DNA from: Lysinibacillus sp. G4S2
Lineage (GTDB): Bacteria; Bacillota; Bacilli; Bacillales_A; Planococcaceae
Assembly (NCBI RefSeq): GCF_030348505.1
Contig: NZ_JAUCFJ010000002.1
Span: forward strand, 4,778,001-4,842,000
Direction of reading: 5' to 3'
Length of the DNA: 64,000 nucleotides
Part shown: piece by piece, positions 8,218-17,500 of the stretch
How positions within the stretch are numbered: position 1 is the stretch's first letter
Layout: the number at the start of each line of letters is the position of its first letter
Made by a program: the position numbers and the translations under genes
Notes under the pieces: model-generated
The model's database searches: none
What the model was told of the DNA's origin: nothing
Seen by the model: the letters and a program-made list of their open reading frames with translations, nothing else

Positions 8218-8498
8218 TTAATTTTTTTTGGACTTTCTAGAGGTATACAATAGATCTTCAACAACTTTTAGATTTTTTTTCAATTGTTTCGAGTAAATAA
8301 GTACATCTCCATTTACATACTCAAATCTAAATGTCCTTGTGGGTAAAATTTTTATTTTTTCTTCAAAGAAACCGTCTCTAATAATAGTATGAACAGTCGA
8401 ATTATCATTATATGAATATCTGTCAACCATAAACGTTTCTTCGTCCATATCATCGTCCCTTGTGTAGAATAATATTTTTTCTATCACAAATCCTTCAT
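8218..8498 (-). pseudogene. Immunity gene, 3' part, interrupted by IS1380
   Basis: This is the second piece of the gene that starts at 10522. After removing the IS element and one copy of the duplicated TTCAT, the frame runs without a break from CIIYE into GFVIEKILFYTRDDDMDEET and on to the stop at 8218 (RFEYVNGDVLIYSKQLKKNL, then a lysine-rich end). The restored protein would have 218 residues. A GTG inside this piece, with AAGGA upstream, could still start an 89-residue product, but that would only be a fragment. No named family is recognised. Confidence 0.75.
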
Positions 8499-8671
8499 CC
8501 TGAATTATTCATAGCTATTTAAAGTTTGTGGATTTTCATGAGTTTTTTTATAGTAGTCTCGTTTTTTTGTGAATCTATGCTTCAGGAAAGAAGAAATAGA
8601 AAGTAAATGGAAAGAAATTCGTTTTTTGGGCAGACTCCTCCCTTGGTGCGATGTCGATTTTTTAAAAAAGG

Positions 8672-9991
8672 TTATTTGATTTCTAATTGTTGCACCCGGG
8701 TCAGTACGTCCCAAAAGAAGTGTGCATACACGAAGCTAGAAGACAATTTAAAGTACATTGAGCGTCCAGATTTCACTAGTTTACTTGCCACTTTAATGAG
8801 GCGCGTGCGAATTGTTTGGATTTGAATACCCTTGTAGCGATTTGGGAAACTCAGTGTACGGAGCCAGTTTGTAAAATTATAGGTAAGCAGACTTAACATC
8901 ATGCGTGCTTCGTTAACAACGAAATCATGACTTTTCATCTGATCGAAACCAAAACCGTTCTTCGCTTCTTTAATGAAATTTTCCATCGTACCTCGTTGTT
9001 GATAAGATTCGACAATGGCTTGTGGCGAGAAAGTTTTACTCAGATTCGTCACAAAAAAAGCATGAGAAAAGAACAGTTCACCAGCTGGGCGAATCGATTG
9101 AATAACGATTCTTCGTGGTGTGGCCCAAGAAGACGCTTGATAAATAGATTCATCGATATAGCGCTCGGTCACGGATACATCACGAATTTCATGTGTAGGG
9201 TGCAGTTCTTCAGCGAGCGCCTTTAGTTGAGCATTGGTCTTTAAACGAATGATGCAGTAAACGGATTCCTTTTCACATAGTTCGTAAAGATCTGGTACCG
9301 CAAAGCCGCTGTCCCCACGTACAAGCGCAGAGGTTTCCGGAAAGGTTTCGTTATAGTGCTCAAGCATGGGACGTAAAAAATCTACGACACCATTTGATGT
9401 ATACACATGACCAGGGCGTAATTGGGCTTTCAAAAAATCACCTGTCAGCCCATCAAAGGCTAGAAGTGGATGAAAACCAACTATTCGATAATGACCATTG
9501 TAAGCAGATTTTTCTTGATTCCCGAATGTATCTGCATATGTAGAATCTAAATCCAAAATCAGTGCCTTCGATTGTCGAGCATAATGAACACGATCGAGTA
9601 GTTCTTGATTCGCCGCCTGGAGTTGATCGAGTGCTTGTGAATCAAACCGTTTAAAAAAGCGCGATAATGATGGTTGAGAAGCGAGTGCTGGCGTACCAAG
9701 CACTTGCGTAAATACCGGGTCATGTGTCAACTGGTCCGCTGCATCGTCTTCGTGATAACCAGCGACCAATTGGTAGATTTTTTGGCGAAGCAACTGCTCA
9801 TTTTGGTGAATGCAATACGTGCGTTCATCTTTCAGCTGTAAATGTTTGGCAATGGTTTGAGAGAAACCGATTTTTTCGTCAAATTCACGAAAGACAAGAT
9901 GGCCAGTATCCGAAGAAAGCTCACCTCCATCATTAGATAATTTGATAGAACGTTTGAAATGTAAGGGAATTTGCGATAAAGTAGTCATCAT
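8672..9991 (-). CDS. IS1380-family DDE transposase
   Basis: This 439-residue transposase is full length for IS1380. The N-terminal part contains GGELSSDTGHLVFREFDEKI, the usual IS1380 start. The catalytic core shows LILDLDSTYAD (first D), LVRGDSGFA (second D) and RGTMENFIKEAKNGFGFDQM (the E, in a Y..RG.mE..IKE context). The ATG at 9991 is preferred because AAAGGA lies five bases upstream; an upstream frame extension has no ribosome site. No frameshift is seen, so the element may be active. Confidence 0.93.
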   Translation of the reverse strand: MMTTLSQIPLHFKRSIKLSNDGGELSSDTGHLVFREFDEKIGFSQTIAKHLQLKDERTYCIHQNEQLLRQKIYQLVAGYHEDDAADQLTHDPVFTQVLGTPALASQPSLSRFFKRFDSQALDQLQAANQELLDRVHYARQSKALILDLDSTYADTFGNQEKSAYNGHYRIVGFHPLLAFDGLTGDFLKAQLRPGHVYTSNGVVDFLRPMLEHYNETFPETSALVRGDSGFAVPDLYELCEKESVYCIIRLKTNAQLKALAEELHPTHEIRDVSVTERYIDESIYQASSWATPRRIVIQSIRPAGELFFSHAFFVTNLSKTFSPQAIVESYQQRGTMENFIKEAKNGFGFDQMKSHDFVVNEARMMLSLLTYNFTNWLRTLSFPNRYKGIQIQTIRTRLIKVASKLVKSGRSMYFKLSSSFVYAHFFWDVLTRVQQLEIK

Positions 9992-10071
9992 AAGAATCCT
10001 TTCTTGGTGTTTGTTTAGTCGCAATAACCTTAACAGAAATGGATTCTTTTTTCATCTTTTAAGTGAAAAAG

Positions 10072-10117
10072 AGAATCCCAGTGAAAAGCCGACAAGTCAG
10101 CTTTTCACTGGGATTCT
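10072..10117. terminator. Perfect 18-bp hairpin inside the IS1380 end
   Basis: AGAATCCCAGTGAAAAGC (10072-10089) pairs perfectly with 10100-10117 over a 10-base loop. On the minus strand CTTTTTC follows, and the transposase gene lies downstream. It probably stops outside transcription from entering the transposase, a known feature of IS ends. Confidence 0.7.
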
Positions 10118-10141
10118 GTGTTGGTTGGTGAATAATCTAGG

Positions 10142-10522
10142 TTCATATATTATACAATAAACTTGACTTAAAACCATTTCGTCATCATCGTTATTTAGAA
10201 ATCTAAGACAAATTTTCTTTTCAACTTCATTTATAATGAAAGAACTTCCCCAGCCCTTATTTTCAGCATGATAAGAAAAATACAGTTCATTGTTTTTTAG
10301 CCTATTCACAATAATTCCTTCCTTACATTTCGGCTCATTTTTATATATTTTCGGCTTTGGTAATTGATTTAATTCATATTGATATGGATATAATTCGAGA
10401 TATGAATTGCTCCAAAGAACTGTTTCATTTCCTATATCTTCAACTTTATTAAGTAACACTTTATATAAGGATTCGTATTCTTCGAAAATTCTTACAATCA
10501 TCTCGTAATCTTTTTCTATCAT
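10142..10522 (-). pseudogene. Immunity gene, 5' part, interrupted by IS1380
   Basis: The ATG at 10522 overlaps the stop of the upstream toxin remnant as ATGA, the tight spacing typical of toxin/immunity pairs. The product begins MIEKDYEMIVRIFEEYESLY and is intact to CIIYE, where IS1380 is inserted. Read-through into the element would replace the rest with a short foreign tail (PRLFTNQHRIPVKS). The continuation is at 8498-8218. I do not recognise the family; the mix of beta strands and acidic helices fits an immunity protein. Confidence 0.8.
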
Positions 10523-10867
10523 CTTGTACACTTCCCTAATTTTTTAGTTGTTATTGTTTCCCATGTCCTTCCTTTGTACAGTTCTTTCTTTATCTTGTTC
10601 AGTTCCTTTTTAAACTCTTTTTTATTCTTTCCATCCAACCTATTAAAAATTTCCTCTTTGTATTTTTTAGCTTTACGCCACATGCTCATTTTCAGTCTCA
10701 ATTAACGAACCATTTTTGTCATAGCTAAAAGTTTCCCAAGTGTCATCAAAATAATCAGTTCGAATGACATGTCCTAGACCATCGTGCTGATACGTTGTCC
10801 AACGATCACCAGGTAGTTGAATTCTCTGAACCAATCCTGCCAGACTTCGTTCATACTCAGTTGGCAT
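10519..10867 (-). pseudogene. Rhs core relic joined to a toxin-tip end
   Basis: From 10867 to about 10676 the minus strand encodes YERSLAGLVQRIQLPGDRWT, then YFDDTWETFSYDKNGSLIET and ENEHV, close to residues 1225-1290 of the intact Rhs protein. A one-base shift then leads into KAKKYKEEIFNRLDGKNKKE, KELYKGRTWETITTKKLGK and a stop at 10519. The lysine-rich end looks like the tail of a nuclease-type toxin, not identified. The toxin stop overlaps the immunity start. The core between HVTVKL and the tip is deleted. Confidence 0.8.
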
Positions 10868-10938
10868 CTAACATTCCCATCAAATTTTGTATATTGAATC
10901 CCAAAAATGGAGCGTTTTATTGCACATGTCAGGCACAT

Positions 10939-10974
10939 TAAAAAGCCCCTCTATTACAACGGACAAAAAGGGCA
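10939..10974 (-). terminator. Terminator, near copy of the intron target at 154-190
   Basis: The minus strand reads GTGCCCTTTTTGTCCG, then AGAGGGGCTTTTTAAT. Hairpin, U-tract and the region upstream (TTAGCTTAAAAATATCA) match the copy at 154-230. Directly behind it comes GTGCCTGACATGTGC and then unrelated sequence, which may be the first bases of a lost IIC intron. Confidence 0.7.
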
Positions 10975-11158
10975 CATACAACAAAATTATTAGCTTAAAA
11001 ATATCATGTAGCCGTTTCATGCTACAGAAGCATATTAATATGCTTCATTATTTATGTTTTGACGCATAACCAAACAATCTCTAACATCTAGCAAAACATA
11101 GTTCGTATTTGTGGTACTACATGATTCCAATGATATTCATTGATTACATTCTAGATTT

Positions 11159-11400
11159 TCACGTAGCTGTTCCTACCTCTTTGAACTTCAATCCATTAAT
11201 TCTGTTTTTTTCAATAAAATCTTTGAAGTTTTGTGTACAAAAATATTTCGAAGTAATTTTAGAGTCTCTAAATAAAGTTTCATTTTCTATTTTTTCTAAA
11301 TTAAATCTGATGTTTTCGCTCGTAACATTGCAAGAGATTCTTGCATATCTAAACCATCAAAATTAATTGCTGTCACCACATTCGTTACGTAGTGACTCTT
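11159..11400 (-). pseudogene. Degraded Imm11-like immunity gene
   Basis: One frame holds VTAINFDGLDMQESLAMLRA. After a one-base shift another reads FNLEKIENETLFRDSKITSK, YFCTQNFKDF, and IEKNRINGLKFKEVGTAT with a stop at 11159. The end (I..NRINGLKF) has the same Imm11/DUF1629 pattern as the gene at 5484. The 5' part is missing. Sequence between 10985 and 11158 shows no other gene. Confidence 0.6.
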
Positions 11401-11413
11401 AGACAATTAATTA

Positions 11414-12160
11414 TTAATTAAAAATAAAATTATTGACGTATCTTTTTATCTCCTCAAACTCTCCTTGTAACAATATTTCTTTCTTATTTCTAATAACCAT
11501 TACATTAGAATTTAATATTGAAATATGAATATATTCATTCTTGTAATTTTCAACTTCAATAAAAGAAGATGAATCTGTACACCCTTGTAAATTATTGAGT
11601 TCATGTAAAAGAATACTCCATTTTTCTAAATATAATTTTTTACCAATTGTTTCACTTTTTGTTTTACTATTCTTATAACGAAGTTTTATTTTTGGGGAAA
11701 TTTCCCGTTTCCAATTTACAGTTGAAACAATGTCTTGTCGCAATAATTTTACAATATCAGGAGATTCATCTCCACTAAACTCACAACCATATATCGGAAA
11801 TACATCTATAGTTTTTTGATAAAGTTTGTCACTAAAAGTTGAAAAACTAGTATGATACTGCGAAGGTATAAATAACATTGCGTTAAACTCAGTTTCCTTG
11901 TATGCAATATTTTCTATCTTAACTATTCTATTTGTACAATCAGTATTTATGAATTTTTCAATGGACATTAAAAATTCATAAATCACTTTTACCTCCATTT
12001 CCCCTCTTATTGAGACTTTTATTATATATCCTTCTAACAATGAGAAATTTAAATAATGTGAAAAAATAAAAGCAGGCGTTTTGTTAGAATAGAAATACCA
12101 ATCTTCCATACCTTTGATATTACTTATTTCACAATATTCCCGTAGGTCATCTAATAACAT
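11414..12160 (-). CDS. Putative immunity protein for the GH-E-like toxin tip
   Basis: This protein of about 248 residues is cytosolic in appearance, with no signal peptide. The ATG at 12160 has AGGAG nine bases upstream; an in-frame ATG at 12169 would overlap the toxin stop by four bases (ATGA) but has no spacing from the AGGAG. Visible blocks are MEDWYFYSNKTPAFIFSHYL near the start, FPIYGCEFSGDESPDIVKLL in the middle and MVIRNKKEILLQGEFEEIKR at the end. I do not recognise a family. Direct coupling to the upstream nuclease tip is the basis for the call. Confidence 0.65.
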   Translation of the reverse strand: MLLDDLREYCEISNIKGMEDWYFYSNKTPAFIFSHYLNFSLLEGYIIKVSIRGEMEVKVIYEFLMSIEKFINTDCTNRIVKIENIAYKETEFNAMLFIPSQYHTSFSTFSDKLYQKTIDVFPIYGCEFSGDESPDIVKLLRQDIVSTVNWKREISPKIKLRYKNSKTKSETIGKKLYLEKWSILLHELNNLQGCTDSSSFIEVENYKNEYIHISILNSNVMVIRNKKEILLQGEFEEIKRYVNNFIFN

Positions 12161-12165
12161 TTCAA

Positions 12166-12540
12166 TCATCTCCTGTCACATTTTGTTAAATTTTTCTTTC
12201 TACTTCTTTTATTATTTGAGTAATTCGGACCTGTATCTTGTCTATATGTTTTACCACTTGCAGCACCTTCGCTACTATTTACACTGCGTGGTTTTACTGT
12301 TAAATTTTTTATATTATTGTACCAATCAAATCGTTCTTTTCTACTCATATCAAACCCTTTAGTATTCCAATGATCTACTACCATCTCTATATGTTCGATA
12401 GTTACTTGATCCTTAGGTATAATACTACCCGTCTCAGGATCAATTATATTTCCATGAGCATCAGTATGATTATCATATACCTTATCACGTATACACTTAC
12501 GATTAGTTTTTGGATATTCTGTTTTTCTGATTTTTCTTAA
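12166..12540 (-). pseudogene. Orphan GH-E-like nuclease toxin tip, 5'-truncated
   Basis: The open frame reads KCIRDKVYDNHTDAHGNIID, PETGSIIPKDQVTIEHIEMV, VDHWNTKGFDMSRKERFDWY, NNIKNLTVKPRSVNSSEGAA and a basic end KKNLTKCDRR. The G-x-I-x-D-P-x-T-G turn, the following H-E/D-H cluster and the late LTVKPRSVNSSEG are what is seen in GH-E/HNH-like nuclease tips of Rhs proteins. The Rhs part is gone: the frame closes just upstream at a stop near 12562, where sequence resembling an IS30 end starts. Without a start or shell it is not expected to be delivered. Confidence 0.65.
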
Positions 12541-12621
12541 GCGGTAAATTGCAATATCAAGTTAGACACTTTTTTAAATACATCTCATGTCCGTATATTT
12601 TCTGTTCCTTTTCACCTTCAT

Positions 12622-12743
12622 GTTTATTGTCTGTCGGTCTGCCAATTGGTTAAAACAGGGTTCTGGCGTAACGGAAAGGGCTTGCCCCTTGAAGTGGAGC
12701 CAGGTTCCTGTTAAATTGGCGGAAAGACCGATAGACAATAAAC
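12622..12743. repeat. 122-nt imperfect palindrome
   Basis: GTTTATTGTCTGTCGGTCT at the left edge pairs with AGACCGATAGACAATAAAC at the right edge (one mismatch). Inside, AACAGG with CCTGTT, CTGGC with GCCAG, and AAGGGC with GCCCCTT extend the stem almost to the centre. It lies just beyond the end of the IS30 transposase remnant. Confidence 0.7.
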
Positions 12744-12785
12744 TCCCATTAACCCTAGGGTAAGAGTTGGTTGATTCACGTCTTC

Positions 12786-13236
12786 TTACGCTGATTCTCT
12801 TAATCTCTTTAATTCTTCCTCAAACATCTCATGCGGTGTTTTGAATCCATGTATTCGTCGTGGCAAGTGGTTCATTTTATCTTCTACAGATTGGATGTAA
12901 GATCTACTATAGTCCTCTATGGACGTTCCTTTTGGTAACCATCTACGAATCATTCTATTGTGGTTTTCATTTGTTCCTCGCTCCCATGATGAGTAGGGGT
13001 GTGTGAAGTAAATCCCCATCAACTCTTGGCATTTTTCTGCAAGGTCTGAAAACTCACTCCCGTTATCTGCTGTAATGGATTTGAATAGTTTAGGTGCTAA
13101 CTGACGCGTTTTCCGTTCGATCAGTGTTAATAAAACATCATCTTCTTTGTCTTTTCTACCGATCACCCCCAAAATTCTTTAGAATGGTTTCAATCGCATA
13201 GTTCACAGAATCCGCATCCTTACCGTCCATTTTGAA
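12786..13236 (-). pseudogene. Scrambled IS30 transposase fragment
   Basis: The C-terminal part of an IS30 transposase is readable: VIGRKDKEDDVLLTLIERKT, SITADNGSEFSDLAEKCQEL (second catalytic D) and HPYSSWERGTNENHNRMIRR (catalytic E). The segment MDGKDADSVNYAIETILKNF, which in IS30 proteins belongs between IERKTR and SITADNG, lies upstream in another frame instead. The N-terminal DNA-binding part is absent. The gene is dead. Confidence 0.75.
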
Positions 13237-13440
13237 AACAAACTCTCTTTATCATTTATTTCTCTAATTTTGGTTAAACCAAAGTTCCGAACTTTTACCC
13301 CAATTAAAAGTTTTTTTATTTTATATCTAATTTTAAATGAAAAGGTGGCGCCTTTATACTTAAAAAATCACGATTTATAATCGTCGTCATATATATTCCT
13401 TAGTTTAAGGGAGAATTGTATCAGTGCAAACTCACAGTTA

Positions 13441-13500
13441 CAAAAAAAAAGAAAGAGCAGCAATATCATCCAGTATTCAAAGGATTTATGCTACTCTCCC
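13441..13500 (-). terminator. Terminator-like repeat behind the live LRR gene
   Basis: AGAGCAGCAATATCATC and CAAAGGATTTATGCTACTCT form the hairpin, with CTTTTTTTTTG beyond it on the minus strand. It is homologous to 2880-2930. The rest of 13251-13624 holds no gene. Confidence 0.55.
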
Positions 13501-13624
13501 AAAGCAAGTATATGGTCACGACCCTAGCCACCAGCTGTTATTTGTTTTCTTCTTATGTTCGACCTTAATTATTCATAATTCTAGTTATTGAATTAAAACT
13601 ACTTAATTGTGTAAAACTTGAATA

Positions 13625-14503
13625 CTAAATAAATTTGAATTTATTTAAATGATCATCAGTTATATCATAATGTTTTTTTAATGTTATATTAGCCTTTTCA
13701 ATGCCTGGTTTTTCAATAATACCTTTCAATAATCCATCCTTAATTGTCGTATTACCTGTGATCATCAATGTTTTAAGATTTGGAAGTTCGTTTAGAAATG
13801 ATACCGATTCAATCTCACCGCAATCTGCTAGATAAATTTCCTCTATTTCTTTTAAGCCTGATATAATTTCCCAATCAATTATTTTTTTACAATTTACGAT
13901 ACTAAGACCCTTTAGATTAGTTTTATCTAAATCTTTTATTGTAGTTAAATTACTATTGTAGGAAATACCAAGAAAGTCTATTTTTCGCAATTGAGATATA
14001 AACTCTAGATTCTCTAACTTGAATTGGTTAAGATTAAGTCTTTTTATATTTTTTAATTTCGATAAATCATTATGATGTTTTTCTTTATAATTATGAAGAG
14101 TAAGGTACTCTAGTCCCAAATTATCAAAAATCAAATTACAAGTCTTTTTATCGTAATTTATTTCTGCACACCATAGCCTTTCAAAATTATTAAACGGAAT
14201 TACATTGTCACATAAATTTAATACTTGGAAATATTCAAGCTCTCTAAACTTTGAAAGAGTATCAACAGAAGTATAAAGATGCCTATTTAGTGCAATTGCC
14301 TTTACTCCACACAATGAACTCAACTTACTCAAGTCTAATATTTCATCTTGACCGAATAAAGAAAGTCCATTAATAGAATACATCTCCATGTCTTCTTTCT
14401 GAAATGATTCTTTGCCATCTAAACTGTACTTGTAGTATTTATAAAGGCGGTCATAACATTTCCTTTCATAAATATTCAAAAAGATCTGTTCTTCAGTTAA
14501 CAT
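13625..14503 (-). CDS. Leucine-rich-repeat protein, likely immunity protein of the GIY-YIG Rhs toxin
   Basis: This 292-residue cytosolic protein begins 26 bp behind the stop of the Rhs toxin gene, the normal place for its immunity gene. It is made of irregular leucine-rich repeats, for example LRKIDFLGISYNSNLTTIKD and LKEIEEIYLADCGEIESVSF, followed by a C-terminal block LPNLKTLMITGNTTIKDGLL and KKHYDITDDHLNKFKFI. The same C-terminal block is found in the protein at 1691-2572, and a third, frameshifted relative is at 2967. LRR proteins as immunity factors are uncommon compared with SUKH or Imm families. The function is inferred from position. Confidence 0.75.
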   Translation of the reverse strand: MLTEEQIFLNIYERKCYDRLYKYYKYSLDGKESFQKEDMEMYSINGLSLFGQDEILDLSKLSSLCGVKAIALNRHLYTSVDTLSKFRELEYFQVLNLCDNVIPFNNFERLWCAEINYDKKTCNLIFDNLGLEYLTLHNYKEKHHNDLSKLKNIKRLNLNQFKLENLEFISQLRKIDFLGISYNSNLTTIKDLDKTNLKGLSIVNCKKIIDWEIISGLKEIEEIYLADCGEIESVSFLNELPNLKTLMITGNTTIKDGLLKGIIEKPGIEKANITLKKHYDITDDHLNKFKFI

Positions 14504-14529
14504 AATTTCTCCTTTTTATTATTAATATT

Positions 14530-17500
14530 TTATGGACATTTTATTTTCTTACTTTCAAGAGAATTCCCTGGACTTGCGATTTTATTTGCTAAAGGTTCAT
14601 CACCAAATTTTTTAATCAAATTATTTTCGAGTATAAAATGATCGCTTGACGATCCACCAAGATTGACTATTACGCCTACTGTTTCCATAAACCTTGCTTC
14701 TAACTTAGAGCTTCTCATGTGATCTGTTAATCTTTTGTACAAATCATTTGCTTTACCTACATACCATTTTTCTTGCCCGTCTCTTTGATCAATTGTTCGA
14801 TAAAAATATGCCCCTCCTTCATGTAAATCAGGTCCCAAAAACTCACGCAAATAATCTCTCATCCATTTTTCGGTAGGTTTTAAACCAAAAGGATCGACAC
14901 TTATTAATGAATTTCTTACATATCCATATAAAGTTGGATTCTTACCTTCAAGACCAATCGGATCCTGTTGAGTATACATTCCCTCCACAGGTGAATAGTA
15001 ACGGAATCTGTTGTAATATAATCCTGTTTCCTCATCTGAATACTGCCCCTGATACCTAAACGGAATGAAATCCTGCTCATCAGTGAATTCTATCACTCGC
15101 CCATAAATATCAAGCTCAGCTGACCAAACCTTCTTACCTTTTTCATCATAGGCTGCAACAGGCGTTCCTAGATAGTCACTAATAATACTGTAGTTACCTT
15201 CACTCGTAATTTTAGCTGAAGGTACGAACCCATCATTAAACACCCATGTGACTAGATTATCTGGTATTTCAGATTTATTCTGTGAAGAATACTCATCTAG
15301 ATTTTCAAATTTATCTAAGTTATTCTGCAAGAAATACTCATGTAGGATAGTATTCCCATCCCATACGAATTTCATTGTTTTTTCGTCAGAACACTTCTCT
15401 ATTCGTCTACCTAGCGAGTCATACTTGAAAGTAACTTCTGTGTTGTCTGGCTTGATGACCTTCGACATCATGCCATTTCCATAGTACTCGTACTTCCACG
15501 TATCACCGTTCTTCTCAAGTTTTTGAATTAGATTCCCTTCATCATCATAAGAGAATGTTGACTCTTTCGTTTCAAGCAATCTACTTCCGGCACCATAGAC
15601 ACGATCCGTCTTTTCTTTTGTTTCATACAAGTTCCCGACATCATCGACACTGCGGTGTAAGAAATCAAATTGACCACCTTGATTGGACCAGACGAGGTTA
15701 CTGAATTCATCGTAGCCATAGGTAACTTTTACACCCGTTAACTCGTTTACCACGCTTCGTAATCGATTATTGGCGTCCCAATTATATACTCTTCTTCGTG
15801 TATCGCGGTTTTGACTGCTTATTCGATGGTGTGTTGGTCTACCTGCTACATCATACTGCCACTTGCTGATGACATCTCCGGGTAAGATTCTTTCAATCTC
15901 TTGACCAAGTTCATTGTACTGCATCGTTGCTGTCCAATTTTCTTGCTCTAAGCGAGAAGCAGTGATTTGTGAAACATTGCCCATTTCATTACGAGCGACA
16001 TCGATTTTTGCACCTAAGCTACTTGTAATCTGTGAACGGCTGCCTAATTCATCATAGCTACTCGCAATCCAATGGTCATTTTGCCATTCCTTGATTACTT
16101 GTCCAGTTGGGTCTCGCTCTAGCTTTACGGTCACATGCTCATTTTCAGTCTCAATTAACGAACCATTTTTGTCATAGCCAAACGTTTCCCAGGTGTCATC
16201 ATAATAATCAGCTCGAATGACATTCCCTAAATTATCATGTTGATATGCTGTCCAACGATCACCAGGACGTTGAATTCTCTGAACTAATCCAGCTAGACTT
16301 CGCTCATACGTTCTTTCCATATCATCAAAGTCAATATCCTTGATGATATTCCCTTTCGCATCACGTTCAAACTGATACGCTTCGCCTTTTTCATTTATGA
16401 CAGCGGTTAACTGCTCCTCTGTATCATAGGTGAATTTGACTTTCTTTCCACCTTGTTCTCGAGACACCAAGCTGCCAAGAATGGTGTAATCAAAGGCTAC
16501 TTGCGTATGGTTGTCTTTCGCAAAAACGACCTCATCATAGGCATTGTACTTTAATTGAACATCGTTATCATCTGAAAGATTTGCCCGTATTAGGCGATTC
16601 AAGCTATCATAACGGTATTTCTCTGTGGCCCCTAGTGGATTGGTCGTTGTTGTGCAGTTACCACGACGGTCATACGCCCATGTCGAACTCGTCCCGTCTG
16701 GCAATGTCACTTGACTCAAGTTCAGGTCAGCATCATAAGCTAAGCTTACCATATGGCCTTGCGCATTTGTCACCGATTCAATTAAACGGTGCTCATTATA
16801 GGAAAATTCAGTCTTTGTGCCATCTTCTAAAATATTTGCCTGTAATGTCCCATCTTCATTATAAATCCATTGACGACTTCCGCCCTCTGCATTTACAACT
16901 CGAATCATCCTATCTTTCTCATCATACTGAGAGGATACGGTACTGCCATCTGCAAGAGTAATCGTCACTGGATTTGCCCACTCATCATAGCTATATGCCG
17001 TCACACGACCATCTTCATCTACTTCTTGCAGTAATTCAAAGTCCTCATTATATTCATAGCTGACTTCACTACCATCTGGATGAACAATTTTCGTACAGAG
17101 ATTATCTTCGTTAAAATAATAATAACTCTTATGACCTAAACTATTCGTTATCTCATTATAGCCCTCGTGATACGAAAGCTCACCTGCAAGGACATTGCCA
17201 TCTCCCCATGTCTTGATTACTCGTGCACCTGTAGTTGGACCATCATAGCGCCAGTAGAAGCTATTTTTATTGCGATCTATTTTTTGCATCATTAAATGTT
17301 TAACATATTTGATATGCGTACTTTGCCCTAATGCATCTTGGATTTCGATTAAATCTTGATCATCATTGTAAACATAGCGTACTAAGACTTCACGACTCGT
17401 TTGATGACGTAAGGCGACTTCTGTCATTCTGCCTACCTCATTAGTAGTAACCTCGAGCACTCTACCAACACTGTCGGTTACTTGAGATAGGAACCCTTTA

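Larger units (their letters stand above)
8499..10141 (-). mobile_element. IS1380-family insertion sequence, complete
   Basis: The element is 1643 bp. The inverted ends are CCTGAATTATTCA (8499-8511, plus strand) and CCTAGATTATTCA (read on the minus strand from 10141), matching at 11 of 13 positions. It is flanked on both sides by TTCAT (8494-8498 and 10142-10146), a 5-bp target duplication. It carries one transposase and an 18-bp perfect hairpin near its upstream end. The intact ends and intact transposase point to a recent insertion. Confidence 0.93.
12541..13250 (-). mobile_element. IS30-family remnant
   Basis: Bounded on the left by AAATTGCAATATCAAGTTAG (12546-12565), which I take as an IS30-type end, the stretch holds a broken transposase and a large palindrome. 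The right end is not found. Its left side abuts the truncated GH-E toxin tip, so it probably caused that truncation. Confidence 0.55.
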
